In this document: in pieces, positions 9,297 to 18,154 of the stretch
Position numbering within the stretch: the first letter of the stretch is position 1
How the letters are laid out: every line of letters begins with the position of its first letter
Source of the DNA: an uncultured Spirochaetia bacterium
Lineage (GTDB): Bacteria > Spirochaetota > Spirochaetia > Sphaerochaetales > Sphaerochaetaceae
DNA: 61,591 nucleotides
Direction: 5' to 3'
NCBI GenBank assembly: GCA_905236385.1
Contig: CAJOOY010000030.1
Span: 1 to 61,591, forward strand
The notes under the pieces: generated by a model
Databases searched by the model: none
The model's input: the letters and a program-made list of their open reading frames with translations, nothing else
What the model was told of the DNA's origin: nothing
Made by a program: the position numbers and the translations under genes

Positions 9297-10053
9297 TGAC
9301 CAGATTCTCAACACTTATCTGGATGGAGAGCTTGATGAGCCATGGAAGAGTCAGGTTGAGGAGCATCTTAGCTACTGTACTGGTTGTAAGATCCGCTATA
9401 ACTCACTTAAAAAGCTTAGAGATACTGTTAAATCCGCTGCTTTGACACAGGAAGAGATCCAGCCCCATCAGGACAGAGTCCTTGCCTTGCTTGAGAAGAA
9501 CTATCTCAACAAGCCGGCAAAGAAGAAGTTCTTTGGAAAGGAAATAAAGTTCACTGTTCCGCAGTTCATGGGTGTGGCTGCTGCTTTTGTCATTGTTTTT
9601 GCAGGAGCTCTCAGTCTCTTTGGAAACAGAGCTTCTTCTTCAATTCCACTTCCAGATGTCAGCAGTCCTATAAATCTTGAGAACATTACTCCGGTAAAGG
9701 CTACTGAATCTACTACTGCTTCAAAGTCTTTGGATGATTTCACCCTTGATGATATTTTGAAGTACCTGGATGGAAAGGGCTACTCCGTGGATATCCACCT
9801 TAAGAGCATTCAGCCAATTGAGCAGCCTGCTGCCACTGAAACAGTTGTAGAGGAAATAGTTGTTGAAACTACAGAAACTGTTGAAAACGCAGAAGTCGTT
9901 GAGTCAGCTATTTCTGAGGAGTCTGTGGTAGAAGAAACAGCTGAAGAAGAGACAGTTGTTGAGGAAGCACCTGTCGAAGAGCCAGTAGTTGAAGAGGCCC
10001 CTGTTGAAGAGCCTACTGTCGAAGAAGTTATAGTAACAGAGATTTCTGAATAA
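9286..10053 (+). CDS. Membrane anti-sigma factor with zinc-finger domain and acidic tail
   Basis: 255 residues. The N-terminal cytosolic zf-HC2/ZAS domain has the HxxxCxxC motif as HLSYCTGC (His27, Cys31, Cys34), which binds zinc and sequesters the ECF sigma encoded just upstream. One transmembrane helix spans about residues 92-113. The extracytoplasmic part contains a short conserved-looking FTLDDILKYLDGKGYSVDIHL block (two adjoining pieces) and then, from about residue 183, a long low-complexity tail of repeated Val-Glu-Glu with Pro and Thr. AGGGAGGA upstream supports the ATG at 9286. The tail might be a wall or periplasm spacer; its role is unknown. Confidence 0.85.
   Translation: MCLDDQILNTYLDGELDEPWKSQVEEHLSYCTGCKIRYNSLKKLRDTVKSAALTQEEIQPHQDRVLALLEKNYLNKPAKKKFFGKEIKFTVPQFMGVAAAFVIVFAGALSLFGNRASSSIPLPDVSSPINLENITPVKATESTTASKSLDDFTLDDILKYLDGKGYSVDIHLKSIQPIEQPAATETVVEEIVVETTETVENAEVVESAISEESVVEETAEEETVVEEAPVEEPVVEEAPVEEPTVEEVIVTEISE
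9929..10050 (+). repeat. In-gene VEE/EEP tandem repeat
   Basis: The last forty codons of the anti-sigma gene reiterate units such as VEEAPVEEP and VVEEAPVEEPTVEE, encoded by near-identical GTTGAAGAG/GTCGAAGAG triplet runs. Such repeats can change length by slippage. Confidence 0.75.
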
Positions 10054-10124
10054 TAAGAATTATAAGCATTGAACAAGGGCTGCCTTCTGAATTGACCCCA
10101 ATTCATTGGAGCAGTTTCTGAAGA

Positions 10125-12845
10125 CTAGGTTGCCAATTTCCTGAAGTCAACAGGAGAAAGGTAACCTATTTTTTTTTGAATTCGCTGGTTGAGGTGCATT
10201 CTTATGGTAAATGTCCATGAAGGCTTCTCGTCTTTCAGATTCCATGTCATGCTTGGGCCCATGTGGATAGTAATCTCTGACAGGCCTTGGCCAATTATTG
10301 GGCAGAAGTCAAATAGAAGGGACGCGGAAACTGTATTTGAAGAAATAGAAGCACGGTCTGGAATAATGCCAGTTATGTGCTGGTAAGAAGCATCTAAATG
10401 AATTCGTTTGAAGAAAAACAGAGTGTAGGGTAGGTTGTCCATAAAGTCATAGGCAAAAAGGGTGGCTCCTGCACTGAAACCAAGATAGGTTGAAGAAGAG
10501 CCAAAGTAGTGAAATACAGAGGCTCCAAGACTTAAGGGAAGGTTGTAGGTGAGCTTGCCTGAGCAGTTAAATGGAAGTACGGGTTTAAGTCTCAAAGCAG
10601 CGGATAAACCCGCGTAGTCAGAAGTGAGGCTAAGTGTGATGGACTGGGCTGAGAAGTCGTAGTAGCCAAGGCCGGATTTCTTAGCATTGTAATAATTTGC
10701 AGAAAAACTGTTGCGTGGCCTGAAAGATTCAGCGCTGTTAATGCTTATGGTATCTGATAGGGTTATGACCCTGTTGTCACTGTTTAGGACAAAGGCTTTT
10801 TCGGCTGTTAATTGAACAACATAGTTGGAGATAGAGGGGGTGTCTGTCGGGACAAAGAGGCACTGGTCAAGAGACAGTTCTATAGGAAGAGCAGAGTATG
10901 TGGCAGTGGCGCGTAAGTAGTAAAGCTTGTCTGTAAAGTCATACCCAGTTGTAGCTACTATACTTAAGCTTTGAGTTAAATCAGAAGTAATCCAAGTCAA
11001 GCCAAGGTTTGCCGAGTCTTCTTTTGATGGATTGAAGGCAAAGGGTAAGAAGCTACCTCTTTGAATGTTTTTAAAGAGACTATAAGGCGCTGAATCTTCC
11101 TCAAGAGTTTGAAGATTAATTGTACTACTTTCAACTGTAAAGGCTGATGCAGAGAGCTCTCCACTGTATTCAAGAGAGAAGTAGGAGAGATCTGAAAGGC
11201 AGATTTCATCCCTGTCTTTGAATCTGGCTATATAGAAAACGGTCTGTCCGTTGGAAGACGGATTGTAGATGCCCCCAGAGATGTCTTTTGTTGACAGGTG
11301 CATGGTGGCGCTGTTTGTCTCTGGGATAAAATCTATAAGGCCTAGGCGCGAGAAAGATGGGTCGGAAGGGTCTGTGTTGTTGAATGAGAAAACTATGCTT
11401 TCTGAGCCGTTTATGCAGGAGATGTCATTAATAAGGATATCTGATACCTCTAAAGCTGCCATGCTGTAGTCTTCCAGGTTCAGGTAGACTATTTTTCTTT
11501 CAAGACCCTGCTTCAAGAGAAAAACTACGTAGCCAGTTTCTGTACCGTCCATGCTGAGAATAACTGCATCTGGTCCAAGCTCTATGGCCTTTTCTGCCGT
11601 TGCACAGTATTTGCCGTTTTTGGGCTCAAGGGAGTAAACGGTGAGCCTTCCAACCTGGTTCTCGGCTGAGAAAGTTACAAGGCTAAAGGCATTGGCCACC
11701 TGGACAATGCAACCTCTGACTTCTTCACCCTCCAGGCTTAGCAGGGTGTTTCCGTTTGGGTCAAGGAGAACCAGAGCAGTCTTTTCCATTTGATTGCGGG
11801 AAGCAAGGATAAGACCGTTTTGTGCCACATCAAGATTGTTGTAGAGCGAGTAGACTGAGCCAACTTTCTCTGAGACTGAGCCGTCTGCGGCTACTTTGTA
11901 AATGTCACCTGAGGCCGAGGAGGCTGTGTAATAATAGTCGTCTGCTTCAGATGTGCCTTCAAACGACTGTGCGGATTTAAATGCGTCTATCTTGAGACTC
12001 TGGCAATCATGAACGGTTTCAGGGACTTCAATGCTTTCTTTAAAGGCTTTCCAAGCCTTTGTAGGGCTTGTTTTGAACACGGATTTAAAAAGCTCATTAC
12101 TGAGTTTGAAAAAATGAATGTCCCCAGAAAGCCTGAAATACTTAAATAGAGTCTCTTCGCCGTAGGTTCTTGCCAGGTAATTCATGAAGGCGCCGCCGAA
12201 AATATAGGAATTTGTACCGCGCCCATAGGTGTCTATGGTTCCGTTAACAACACTCCAGGAAGGAAACGAGCCGTCTGCTTTTGCCTGCTTGATTATTTCC
12301 ATAACGTGGGAGTTGTTAAGTCTTCCTTCTCCTGTTCTGCTTTCGCTGTAAACGGCAATTCCTTCTGTGAAGAATTGGTCCATGTATAGAGCTGATGAGG
12401 CAGTAACATAATCACCCAAGATGTCTGAGACCAGTTGAGGAAATGAGCCTCTGATGTTGTAAATAAGGGCATGAGTCAGTTCGTGGCGGAAGATGGAAAG
12501 CATGGTCTCTTCAAAGACGGCTAGACTGTCTGATATAGAAACCTGGTCGTAGAGAACAATCATGTTATATGGGTATGAAGTGTAATAGGCGTTGTTTACT
12601 TTGTAGGTATTTGTAATAACTACAGGGATTCTTAACTCAGGGTCTATACCTAACATATCTGTTAATTCTTTGTATATCTGTTCTCCCTTTTCATAAATGA
12701 TAGCGGCTGTATTCTCGCTTTCCGGACTGTAGATTATTTCAAAGTGTGTGGTGCTTACTGTTTTGCTTGAGTAGGGACTTAAGACAGAGGCAAAACAACA
12801 CAGAGATGTAATAAACATAAGTGTTAGGACTAAGGTTTTCTTCAT
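10125..12845 (-). CDS. Secreted gluzincin-like metallopeptidase with propeller-like region
   Basis: About 906 residues. Signal peptide MKKTLVLTLMFITSLCCFAS, then a peptidase-MA-like domain with HELTH at residues 121-125 and a glutamate in FFTEGIAVY at 161, spaced about 35 residues apart as in gluzincin zinc proteases. Residues about 290-590 contain repeated short beta-strand blocks (for example LVLLDPNGNTLLSL) suggesting a TolB/WD40-like propeller, and the last 300 residues are strand-rich with a terminal barrel-like character. Likely exported, perhaps outer-membrane anchored. The frame runs upstream to 12890, but the signal peptide fixes the ATG at 12845. No ribosome site is present, and a TATAAT lies seven bases upstream. 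Confidence 0.78.
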   Translation of the reverse strand: MKKTLVLTLMFITSLCCFASVLSPYSSKTVSTTHFEIIYSPESENTAAIIYEKGEQIYKELTDMLGIDPELRIPVVITNTYKVNNAYYTSYPYNMIVLYDQVSISDSLAVFEETMLSIFRHELTHALIYNIRGSFPQLVSDILGDYVTASSALYMDQFFTEGIAVYSESRTGEGRLNNSHVMEIIKQAKADGSFPSWSVVNGTIDTYGRGTNSYIFGGAFMNYLARTYGEETLFKYFRLSGDIHFFKLSNELFKSVFKTSPTKAWKAFKESIEVPETVHDCQSLKIDAFKSAQSFEGTSEADDYYYTASSASGDIYKVAADGSVSEKVGSVYSLYNNLDVAQNGLILASRNQMEKTALVLLDPNGNTLLSLEGEEVRGCIVQVANAFSLVTFSAENQVGRLTVYSLEPKNGKYCATAEKAIELGPDAVILSMDGTETGYVVFLLKQGLERKIVYLNLEDYSMAALEVSDILINDISCINGSESIVFSFNNTDPSDPSFSRLGLIDFIPETNSATMHLSTKDISGGIYNPSSNGQTVFYIARFKDRDEICLSDLSYFSLEYSGELSASAFTVESSTINLQTLEEDSAPYSLFKNIQRGSFLPFAFNPSKEDSANLGLTWITSDLTQSLSIVATTGYDFTDKLYYLRATATYSALPIELSLDQCLFVPTDTPSISNYVVQLTAEKAFVLNSDNRVITLSDTISINSAESFRPRNSFSANYYNAKKSGLGYYDFSAQSITLSLTSDYAGLSAALRLKPVLPFNCSGKLTYNLPLSLGASVFHYFGSSSTYLGFSAGATLFAYDFMDNLPYTLFFFKRIHLDASYQHITGIIPDRASISSNTVSASLLFDFCPIIGQGLSEITIHMGPSMTWNLKDEKPSWTFTIRMHLNQRIQKKIGYLSPVDFRKLAT

Positions 12846-12932
12846 GGAAAGTATTATAGCATTGTTTGTTGTAATTATCCTTTTATTCAACTATCATATA
12901 GCGAAAAACATGATGTGACCGGGAGGCCTGAG

Positions 12933-15584
12933 ATGAAGGCTATTGAGCTTGAAAAAGTATACGATCCTAAGAATTTTGAAGACAGAATTTACGAGAATTG
13001 GGTAGATTCCGGAGATTTCCGTCCATCTAAGGCAAAAGGTGAGCCGTTTACAATTGTCATGCCACCACCAAATGTTACAGGAATACTCCACATGGGACAT
13101 GCTCTTAATAACTCACTGCAGGATATTTTGACCAGGTACTACAGAATGGGCGGACGCCCGACTCTCTGGGTTCCGGGAACGGACCATGCAGGAATTGCCA
13201 CACAGAATATTGTTGAAAGACAGCTTGCAAAAGAAGGCTTGAGAAGACAGGATCTCGGACGTGAGAAGTTCCTTGAAAGGACGTGGCAGGTCAAGGATAA
13301 ACATCATGATATTATTGTCAAGCAGCTTAAGAAGATAGGCTGCTCCTGCGACTGGGACCATGAGCGTTTTACAATGGACGAGGGCCTTTCAAAGGCTGTC
13401 AGAGAGACTTTTGTCACTCTCTACGAGCGTGGTCTTGTCTACAAGGGAATGTATCTGGTCAATTACTGTCCTCATTGTGGAACAGCACTTGCAGATGATG
13501 AAGTTGAGCACCAGAATGATAAGGGACATTTGTGGAATATTGAGTATCCTCTTGCTGATGGAAGCGGCAGAATTACTGTTGCCACAACAAGACCTGAGAC
13601 CATGTTCGGAGATGTGGCTGTTGCTGTAAACCCGGAAGATGAAAGATACAAGCATCTTATTGGTAAAATGCTTAAGCTGCCTCTCACAGACCGTGAGATT
13701 CCTGTTATTGCTGACAGCTTTGTCGGAATAGAGTTCGGTACCGGTATGGTTAAGATTACTCCGGCCCATGATCCTAACGACTGGGAGTGCGGAAAGAGAC
13801 ATAATCTTACTCCGATAAATATTCTCAATCCTGATGGAACTCTTAATGACGTATGTCCTGAGAAGTTCAGAAATATTCCGGCAGAAAAGGCCAGATTCAT
13901 GGTTGCTGATGAGCTGGCAGCTCAGGGATACCTTGCTTCTGTTGCTGATTATGACCATGAAGTTGGTCACTGCTACAGATGTAATACAACAGTTGAGCCA
14001 TACATGAGCGAACAGTGGTTCGTAAAAATGAGGCCTCTTGCTGACAAAGCACTTCAGGCATGGAAGGACGGAAGGCTTGAGTTCCATCCCAAGAGATGGG
14101 AAAACACTTACAGTTCCTGGCTTGAGAATATCAGAGATTGGTGTATAAGCCGTCAGCTCTGGTGGGGCCACAGAATTCCTGTGTGGTATTGTAGCGACTG
14201 TTCTAACATGATGGTCAAGCGTGAGGATCCATGCTGCTGTGATAAGTGTGGTAGCAAGAATATTAAACAGGATAATGACGTTCTTGATACATGGTTCAGC
14301 TCCTGGCTTTGGCCGTTCTCAACTCTTGGTTGGCCTGAGAAAACTCCTGATTTACAGAAGTTCTTCCCGACAAGCACTCTTGTTACAGCTTATGACATAA
14401 TCTTTTTCTGGGTTTCCAGAATGATTATGGCTTCACTTGAGTTTACAGGAGAAGTTCCCTTTAAGGATATCTATATTACAGGTCTTGTAAGGGACAAACT
14501 GGGCCGAAAGATGTCCAAGAGTCTTGGAAACGGAATAGATCCGCTTGAGGTTGTTGATCTTTACGGCGCAGATGCCATGAAGTTCACTCTATGCTATCTT
14601 GCAGCCCAGGGACAGGATGTCTTGATTGATATGGATTCCTTCAAGATGGGTTCTAAATTTGCTAACAAGATTTGGAACGCCACTAGATACATTCTCATGA
14701 ACCTTGAGGACAGAAATATTGTAGAAATCAAAGAAGAAGACCTTAATGATGTTGATAAGTGGATTTACCACTCATTCAATGAGAACGCCAGAAAGGTGAA
14801 TGCTGCTCTTCAGGGTTATAGATTCAATGAAGGCGCTCAGGCAGTTTATGACTTCTTCTGGAATGATTTCTGTGACTGGTACATAGAGGCTTCTAAGCCT
14901 GAACTTTACAGCGATGATGATAAGCGTAAGGATAGAATTGTTTCTATTCTTCTTGACCTTTTGGCCCGTTCAATGAGGCTTATGCATCCATTCCTCTCCT
15001 TTATTACGGAGGAAATATATGATAAGTTACCTAATACGGATGGAAAGGTTATTAGTGCTGAATTCCCTGTTTTTGATGAAAAACTTGTTCATGAAAAGGA
15101 AGCTTCTCTTGTTGAAAGTCTTCAGGAAGCAGTCAGAGGAATAAGGAATGCTAAGGCTCAGCTTTGTATCCCACCAGATAGAAAACTTAATGTTACTATT
15201 AGAACTGATGAAAAAGGTGAGCTTTCTGCATTTATGAGAAAGTATGCTTCTTTAATTTGCACTTTCAGCAACAGTGCTTCTGTCACCATTGATGATGACA
15301 AGTCTTCAGATATTTCCGGAGCCTTCCCTGTTGCTGCTCCTGGCTTTGAATCCTACCTGTTTGTCAGGGAAGCTATAGATGTGGAAAAAGAGATTTCCAG
15401 ACTGAAGAGTGAGATTGAGAAGACTCAGGCTCTTCTTGATGGAGTTGATAAGAAGCTTAATAATCCAAACTTTATTAACAATGCTAAAGCTGAGGCTATA
15501 GAGAAAGAAAAAGGCAAGAGAGCTGAGTTTGTTGAGAAGATAGATAAGGCTCAGAAGCATATGGAAGCTTTAAAGAAACTCTAA
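12933..15584 (+). CDS. valS: Valine--tRNA ligase
   Basis: Class I synthetase charging tRNA-Val, about 883 residues. The HIGH motif is PPPNVTGILHMGHALN, the KMSKS loop is GRKMSKSLGNGIDP, the editing domain that hydrolyses Thr-tRNA-Val includes TTRPETMFGDVAVAVNP, and two cysteine pairs (YCSDCSNMM and CCDKCGSKN) form a zinc ribbon. The C-terminal 65 residues are a lysine-glutamate coiled coil typical of ValRS that contacts tRNA. The frame opens at GTG 12915, but ATG 12933 with GGGAGG upstream is the proper start. A terminator hairpin follows. Confidence 0.97.
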   Translation: MKAIELEKVYDPKNFEDRIYENWVDSGDFRPSKAKGEPFTIVMPPPNVTGILHMGHALNNSLQDILTRYYRMGGRPTLWVPGTDHAGIATQNIVERQLAKEGLRRQDLGREKFLERTWQVKDKHHDIIVKQLKKIGCSCDWDHERFTMDEGLSKAVRETFVTLYERGLVYKGMYLVNYCPHCGTALADDEVEHQNDKGHLWNIEYPLADGSGRITVATTRPETMFGDVAVAVNPEDERYKHLIGKMLKLPLTDREIPVIADSFVGIEFGTGMVKITPAHDPNDWECGKRHNLTPINILNPDGTLNDVCPEKFRNIPAEKARFMVADELAAQGYLASVADYDHEVGHCYRCNTTVEPYMSEQWFVKMRPLADKALQAWKDGRLEFHPKRWENTYSSWLENIRDWCISRQLWWGHRIPVWYCSDCSNMMVKREDPCCCDKCGSKNIKQDNDVLDTWFSSWLWPFSTLGWPEKTPDLQKFFPTSTLVTAYDIIFFWVSRMIMASLEFTGEVPFKDIYITGLVRDKLGRKMSKSLGNGIDPLEVVDLYGADAMKFTLCYLAAQGQDVLIDMDSFKMGSKFANKIWNATRYILMNLEDRNIVEIKEEDLNDVDKWIYHSFNENARKVNAALQGYRFNEGAQAVYDFFWNDFCDWYIEASKPELYSDDDKRKDRIVSILLDLLARSMRLMHPFLSFITEEIYDKLPNTDGKVISAEFPVFDEKLVHEKEASLVESLQEAVRGIRNAKAQLCIPPDRKLNVTIRTDEKGELSAFMRKYASLICTFSNSASVTIDDDKSSDISGAFPVAAPGFESYLFVREAIDVEKEISRLKSEIEKTQALLDGVDKKLNNPNFINNAKAEAIEKEKGKRAEFVEKIDKAQKHMEALKKL

Positions 15585-15611
15585 GGTTTTTATTGATTTA
15601 ATTATGATTAG

Positions 15612-15645
15612 GCCTGCATTTTTGAAAAGTGCAGGCTATTTCTTT
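15612..15645 (+). terminator. Rho-independent terminator after valS
   Basis: Perfect seven-base arms GCCTGCA and TGCAGGC, extended by A-T pairs, followed by TATTTCTTT. Confidence 0.75.
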
Positions 15646-15671
15646 AATATTTGATTTCTATAAATTTTTAT

Positions 15672-15690
15672 ATAATAACTATATTATTAT
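15672..15690 (+). repeat. 19-bp A/T dyad upstream of parA, copy 1
   Basis: ATAATAACTATATTATTAT, an inverted repeat of ATAATA/TATTAT around a 7-base centre. A second copy with one mismatch lies at 17857-17875. Its location in the parA leader suits an autoregulatory operator or a partition site; this is inference. Confidence 0.55.
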
Positions 15691-15754
15691 TTAATTTAAA
15701 CAGTAGGATATTGTATTTCTTTTCCATTAGGTATAAGATAAATTTTGTTGAATT

Positions 15755-16528
15755 ATGGCAAAGACTATATCTTTTCACCTTCAGAAAGGTGGTGTAGGTA
15801 AAACAACTATCTCAGGCACACTCGCGTGCCAATCAGCCCTGAACGGCTTTAAAACGCTCTTGATTGACGTTGATCCTCAGGGAAATGCCTCATCATGGTT
15901 TCTTAAGGAAGCTCCAAAATACGAGCTTGCAGATGTTCTTCAGGGCAAATGCTATATTAACGATGCTATTGTTTCTGTTCCATCCGTTGAAAATCTTTAT
16001 CTTCTCCCTACTTTCGGTATTGGTGGAAGCTTAAAGAACTATAGTGAAACCAAGCTTTCTGAGGAACCTTTTGTTCTTCAGGATTTAATTCATGAGCTTG
16101 ATAAAGACTTTGACCATATTGTTTTAGACCTTTCACCGGGACTTGGCAGACTTGAAAGAGCTGCTATAATAGCCAGTGATGAGGTAATAACTCCCATGAC
16201 TCCTGAAATATTCTCTCTTGACGGTCTTGAAATCTTCATTGATGAGCTTTCAAAGATCCGTAAGAATATGAGAAGTGGTGTCAAACATTCCAGAGTCATT
16301 ATTAATTCTTATGATGAAAGAATAAGGCAGCATAGAGAGATTTTCAGTGCTGCTTCTCATGGTAACTTTACTGTTTACAGGATTCCTGTGGATCCGGCCT
16401 TTAGAAAGGCTCAGGAACAGTCAAAAGCTCCCCAATTATATAAAGAGACATTTAAAAGTCTGAATAGAGGCTTAAAAGATAAAACTGTTAAGGCGCTTAA
16501 AGAGATTGATGATGAGATCTGGAGTTAA
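15755..16528 (+). CDS. ParA family partition ATPase
   Basis: 257 residues of the deviant Walker-A MinD/ParA class, with QKGGVGKTT at residues 9-17, VDPQGNASSW as the switch I/A' motif and LDLSPGLGRLE as Walker B. There is no N-terminal helix-turn-helix extension, so it is a chromosomal or type Ib-like short ParA. It most likely binds non-specific DNA as an ATP dimer and moves a partner-bound DNA site. The immediate downstream gene, three bases away, encodes a small putative DNA-binding partner rather than a normal ParB. No ribosome site is seen ahead of the ATG. Confidence 0.9.
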   Translation: MAKTISFHLQKGGVGKTTISGTLACQSALNGFKTLLIDVDPQGNASSWFLKEAPKYELADVLQGKCYINDAIVSVPSVENLYLLPTFGIGGSLKNYSETKLSEEPFVLQDLIHELDKDFDHIVLDLSPGLGRLERAAIIASDEVITPMTPEIFSLDGLEIFIDELSKIRKNMRSGVKHSRVIINSYDERIRQHREIFSAASHGNFTVYRIPVDPAFRKAQEQSKAPQLYKETFKSLNRGLKDKTVKALKEIDDEIWS

Positions 16529-16531
16529 AAA

Positions 16532-16768
16532 ATGGCACTGAAAAAGAACACTGAAGAGACTGTTGTAGAACAGATTGCTGAGTCTAAAGCCAAGCAATTG
16601 TTCAGTCAGGATACAGGAAGTAAGAAGGAAACTATGATTCTAACCACATTTTCAATTGCTCCTTCATTCAAGAAGGAACTTGAAGATATGTTTGCTGACA
16701 TGGGAATAGGTTGGGCAGCCGGAATCAGGTTTGCTCTTAAAGAATTCTATAAAAAACATAAGGAATAA
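16532..16768 (+). CDS. Small putative ribbon-helix-helix ParA partner
   Basis: 78-residue protein. A polar, flexible N-terminus (residues 1-35) is followed by TMILTTFSIAPSFKKELEDM and an alpha-helical end with GWAAGIRFALKEFYKKHKE, the strand-helix-helix layout of ribbon-helix-helix proteins such as ParG and omega that partner short ParA ATPases. The family assignment is by pattern, not by recognised homology. It starts three bases after parA stops and must be cotranscribed. A mobile N-tail is also how ParG-type proteins stimulate their ParA. Alternatives: a general regulator unrelated to segregation. Confidence 0.65.
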   Translation: MALKKNTEETVVEQIAESKAKQLFSQDTGSKKETMILTTFSIAPSFKKELEDMFADMGIGWAAGIRFALKEFYKKHKE

Positions 16769-16864
16769 TATACAATCCATATAAAACCAATATAAAGATG
16801 ATTCACGTTCGTGTTTACATGTTTTATATGGTTATATTATTCTTTAATCCTAGGTCACAGGATG

Positions 16865-16895
16865 AATCCTGCTCATTTGAGCAGGATTATTATTT
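16865..16895 (+). terminator. Terminator of the parA operon
   Basis: Ten-base perfect arms AATCCTGCTC and GAGCAGGATT with the loop ATTT, followed by a mostly T and A tail. It lies about 100 bases after the partner gene. Confidence 0.65.
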
Positions 16896-17600
16896 TATGG
16901 TTATGTTGTTCTAAACTTATATAGATAATATATTGAAATCTAGTGAAATACTTTAAAAGACATATTCTACTCATAGAGCACAAATATAATAATTATAATA
17001 AAACTCAATAGTTAACATATAACTACAATATAAATATTATTATATAGCAATTTAAAATTATATTGAAATAGTTATAAAACAGTTTGGAGTTATGTAAAAA
17101 TGATTCTGTTCCTATAATTTGATTTTGAATCACATATAATAACTTGTTGAAAAGATATTTAAATTATATAACTATTATATAAATTTATATTAAATAATAT
17201 TAAAACTATATTTTAACCAAATAAAAGCGTATAAAAATTGTTTAGAATCCATATAATCTAATATTAAATATATTTAAAATTTAATAGAATTATATTAATA
17301 CTATATGACTGTAATATAATATATATTTAAATAGAATGTTCAATGGTTGATTACGCTTTATGCCTGGAATTTTTAATACTGTGTCTATGAATGTTTGTAG
17401 ACTTTGGTTTATTTTGAATTAAAACATCTACAATTATATTTATATGGAGTGTCTGAAGCGGAGGATATTGTTTGCTGCACATATAATATGAATTCTATCT
17501 CAAGTAGTCTGGATCTTGATAGCTGAATGAATCTTATGTGATTTGAGCATCACCCAGAATATTTTAACAGAGCAAGCTGAGTCATACACAATGCACATCT

Positions 17601-17626
17601 ATGCAAACAGGAAGAACTGTTTGCAT
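17601..17626. repeat. 10-bp perfect inverted repeat
   Basis: ATGCAAACAG, spacer GAAGAA, CTGTTTGCAT. It sits in the less A+T-rich island of the non-coding region and has no T-run behind it, so it is not an evident terminator. It could be a protein site or part of a structured RNA. Confidence 0.6.
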
Positions 17627-17728
17627 CTACGTGTTTTAAATCTTTTGAAAATTGCATATCGCCTGTACAATCGGAAAGGCTGCATACAGACAGCGTTACA
17701 AGAAAGCTGTGTTATTTGCGGATTGCTC

Positions 17729-17760
17729 TCCGGTGCTTCTTCGGCGGAATATACACCGGA
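17729..17760. repeat. 7-bp perfect inverted repeat
   Basis: TCCGGTG and CACCGGA arms separated by 18 bases, G+C-rich against an A+T-rich background, about 100 bases after the larger hairpin. Confidence 0.45.
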
Positions 17761-17856
17761 ATTACTGGAATTATTATTTACTTTGATCATAATATTTTAG
17801 TTTATATAATATATCTATTAAACTTCCATCAAAAGCATATAATAATCATATTTAAC

Positions 17857-17875
17857 ATAATAACTATACTATTAT
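17857..17875 (+). repeat. 19-bp A/T dyad, copy 2
   Basis: ATAATAACTATACTATTAT, identical to the copy in front of parA except for one base at the centre-right position and in the same orientation. The pair brackets the parA cassette and most of the A+T-rich region. Confidence 0.5.
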
Positions 17876-18154
17876 AATAATATTATAATTGTATAATACA
17901 TGTTTATGTTAAATTATTCTTATTCAATAATTATAAGTTATCTATTATCTTTTTGTATTAGTTAAACAAAGAATGCTATTACTATTATTTGCTTTGAAAT
18001 CAAAATTATATAAGAAATATATAAAACCTTATTTATATTCATATATTTTAATAGTATTTCTTCTGTGATTATTGTAGATTTCTATGAAATGCCTCTGTTC
18101 TGATATTAGAACTAAAAGGAACTATATTGTTGTTGTATAGCAATAATATTACAA

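Larger units (their letters stand above)
16769..18154. other. A+T-rich non-coding region with iterated motifs, candidate centromere
   Basis: About 1.4 kb with no convincing gene. Most of it is strings of A and T far richer than the flanking genes. CATATAA (or its complement TTATATG) occurs at 16778, 16824, 17016, 17133, 17250, 17440, 17480 and 17836; three of these are spaced exactly 117 bases apart. ATAATAACT cores occur at 17136 and 17857. A less A+T-rich island at about 17446-17760 carries two perfect hairpins. Its position directly behind a ParA/small-partner operon suggests a partition site array. I saw no DnaA-box TTATCCACA. Confidence 0.5.

Noticed and set aside
17543-17800. 85-codon open frame in the A+T-rich region
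   Set aside because: No ribosome site, no family resemblance, mixed composition; an opposite-strand frame of similar quality (17599-17790) overlaps it. Not supported as a gene.
16769-18154. Chromosomal replication origin
   Set aside because: A+T-rich and beside parA, but I saw no TTATCCACA DnaA-box cluster and there is no dnaA, dnaN or parB adjacent.
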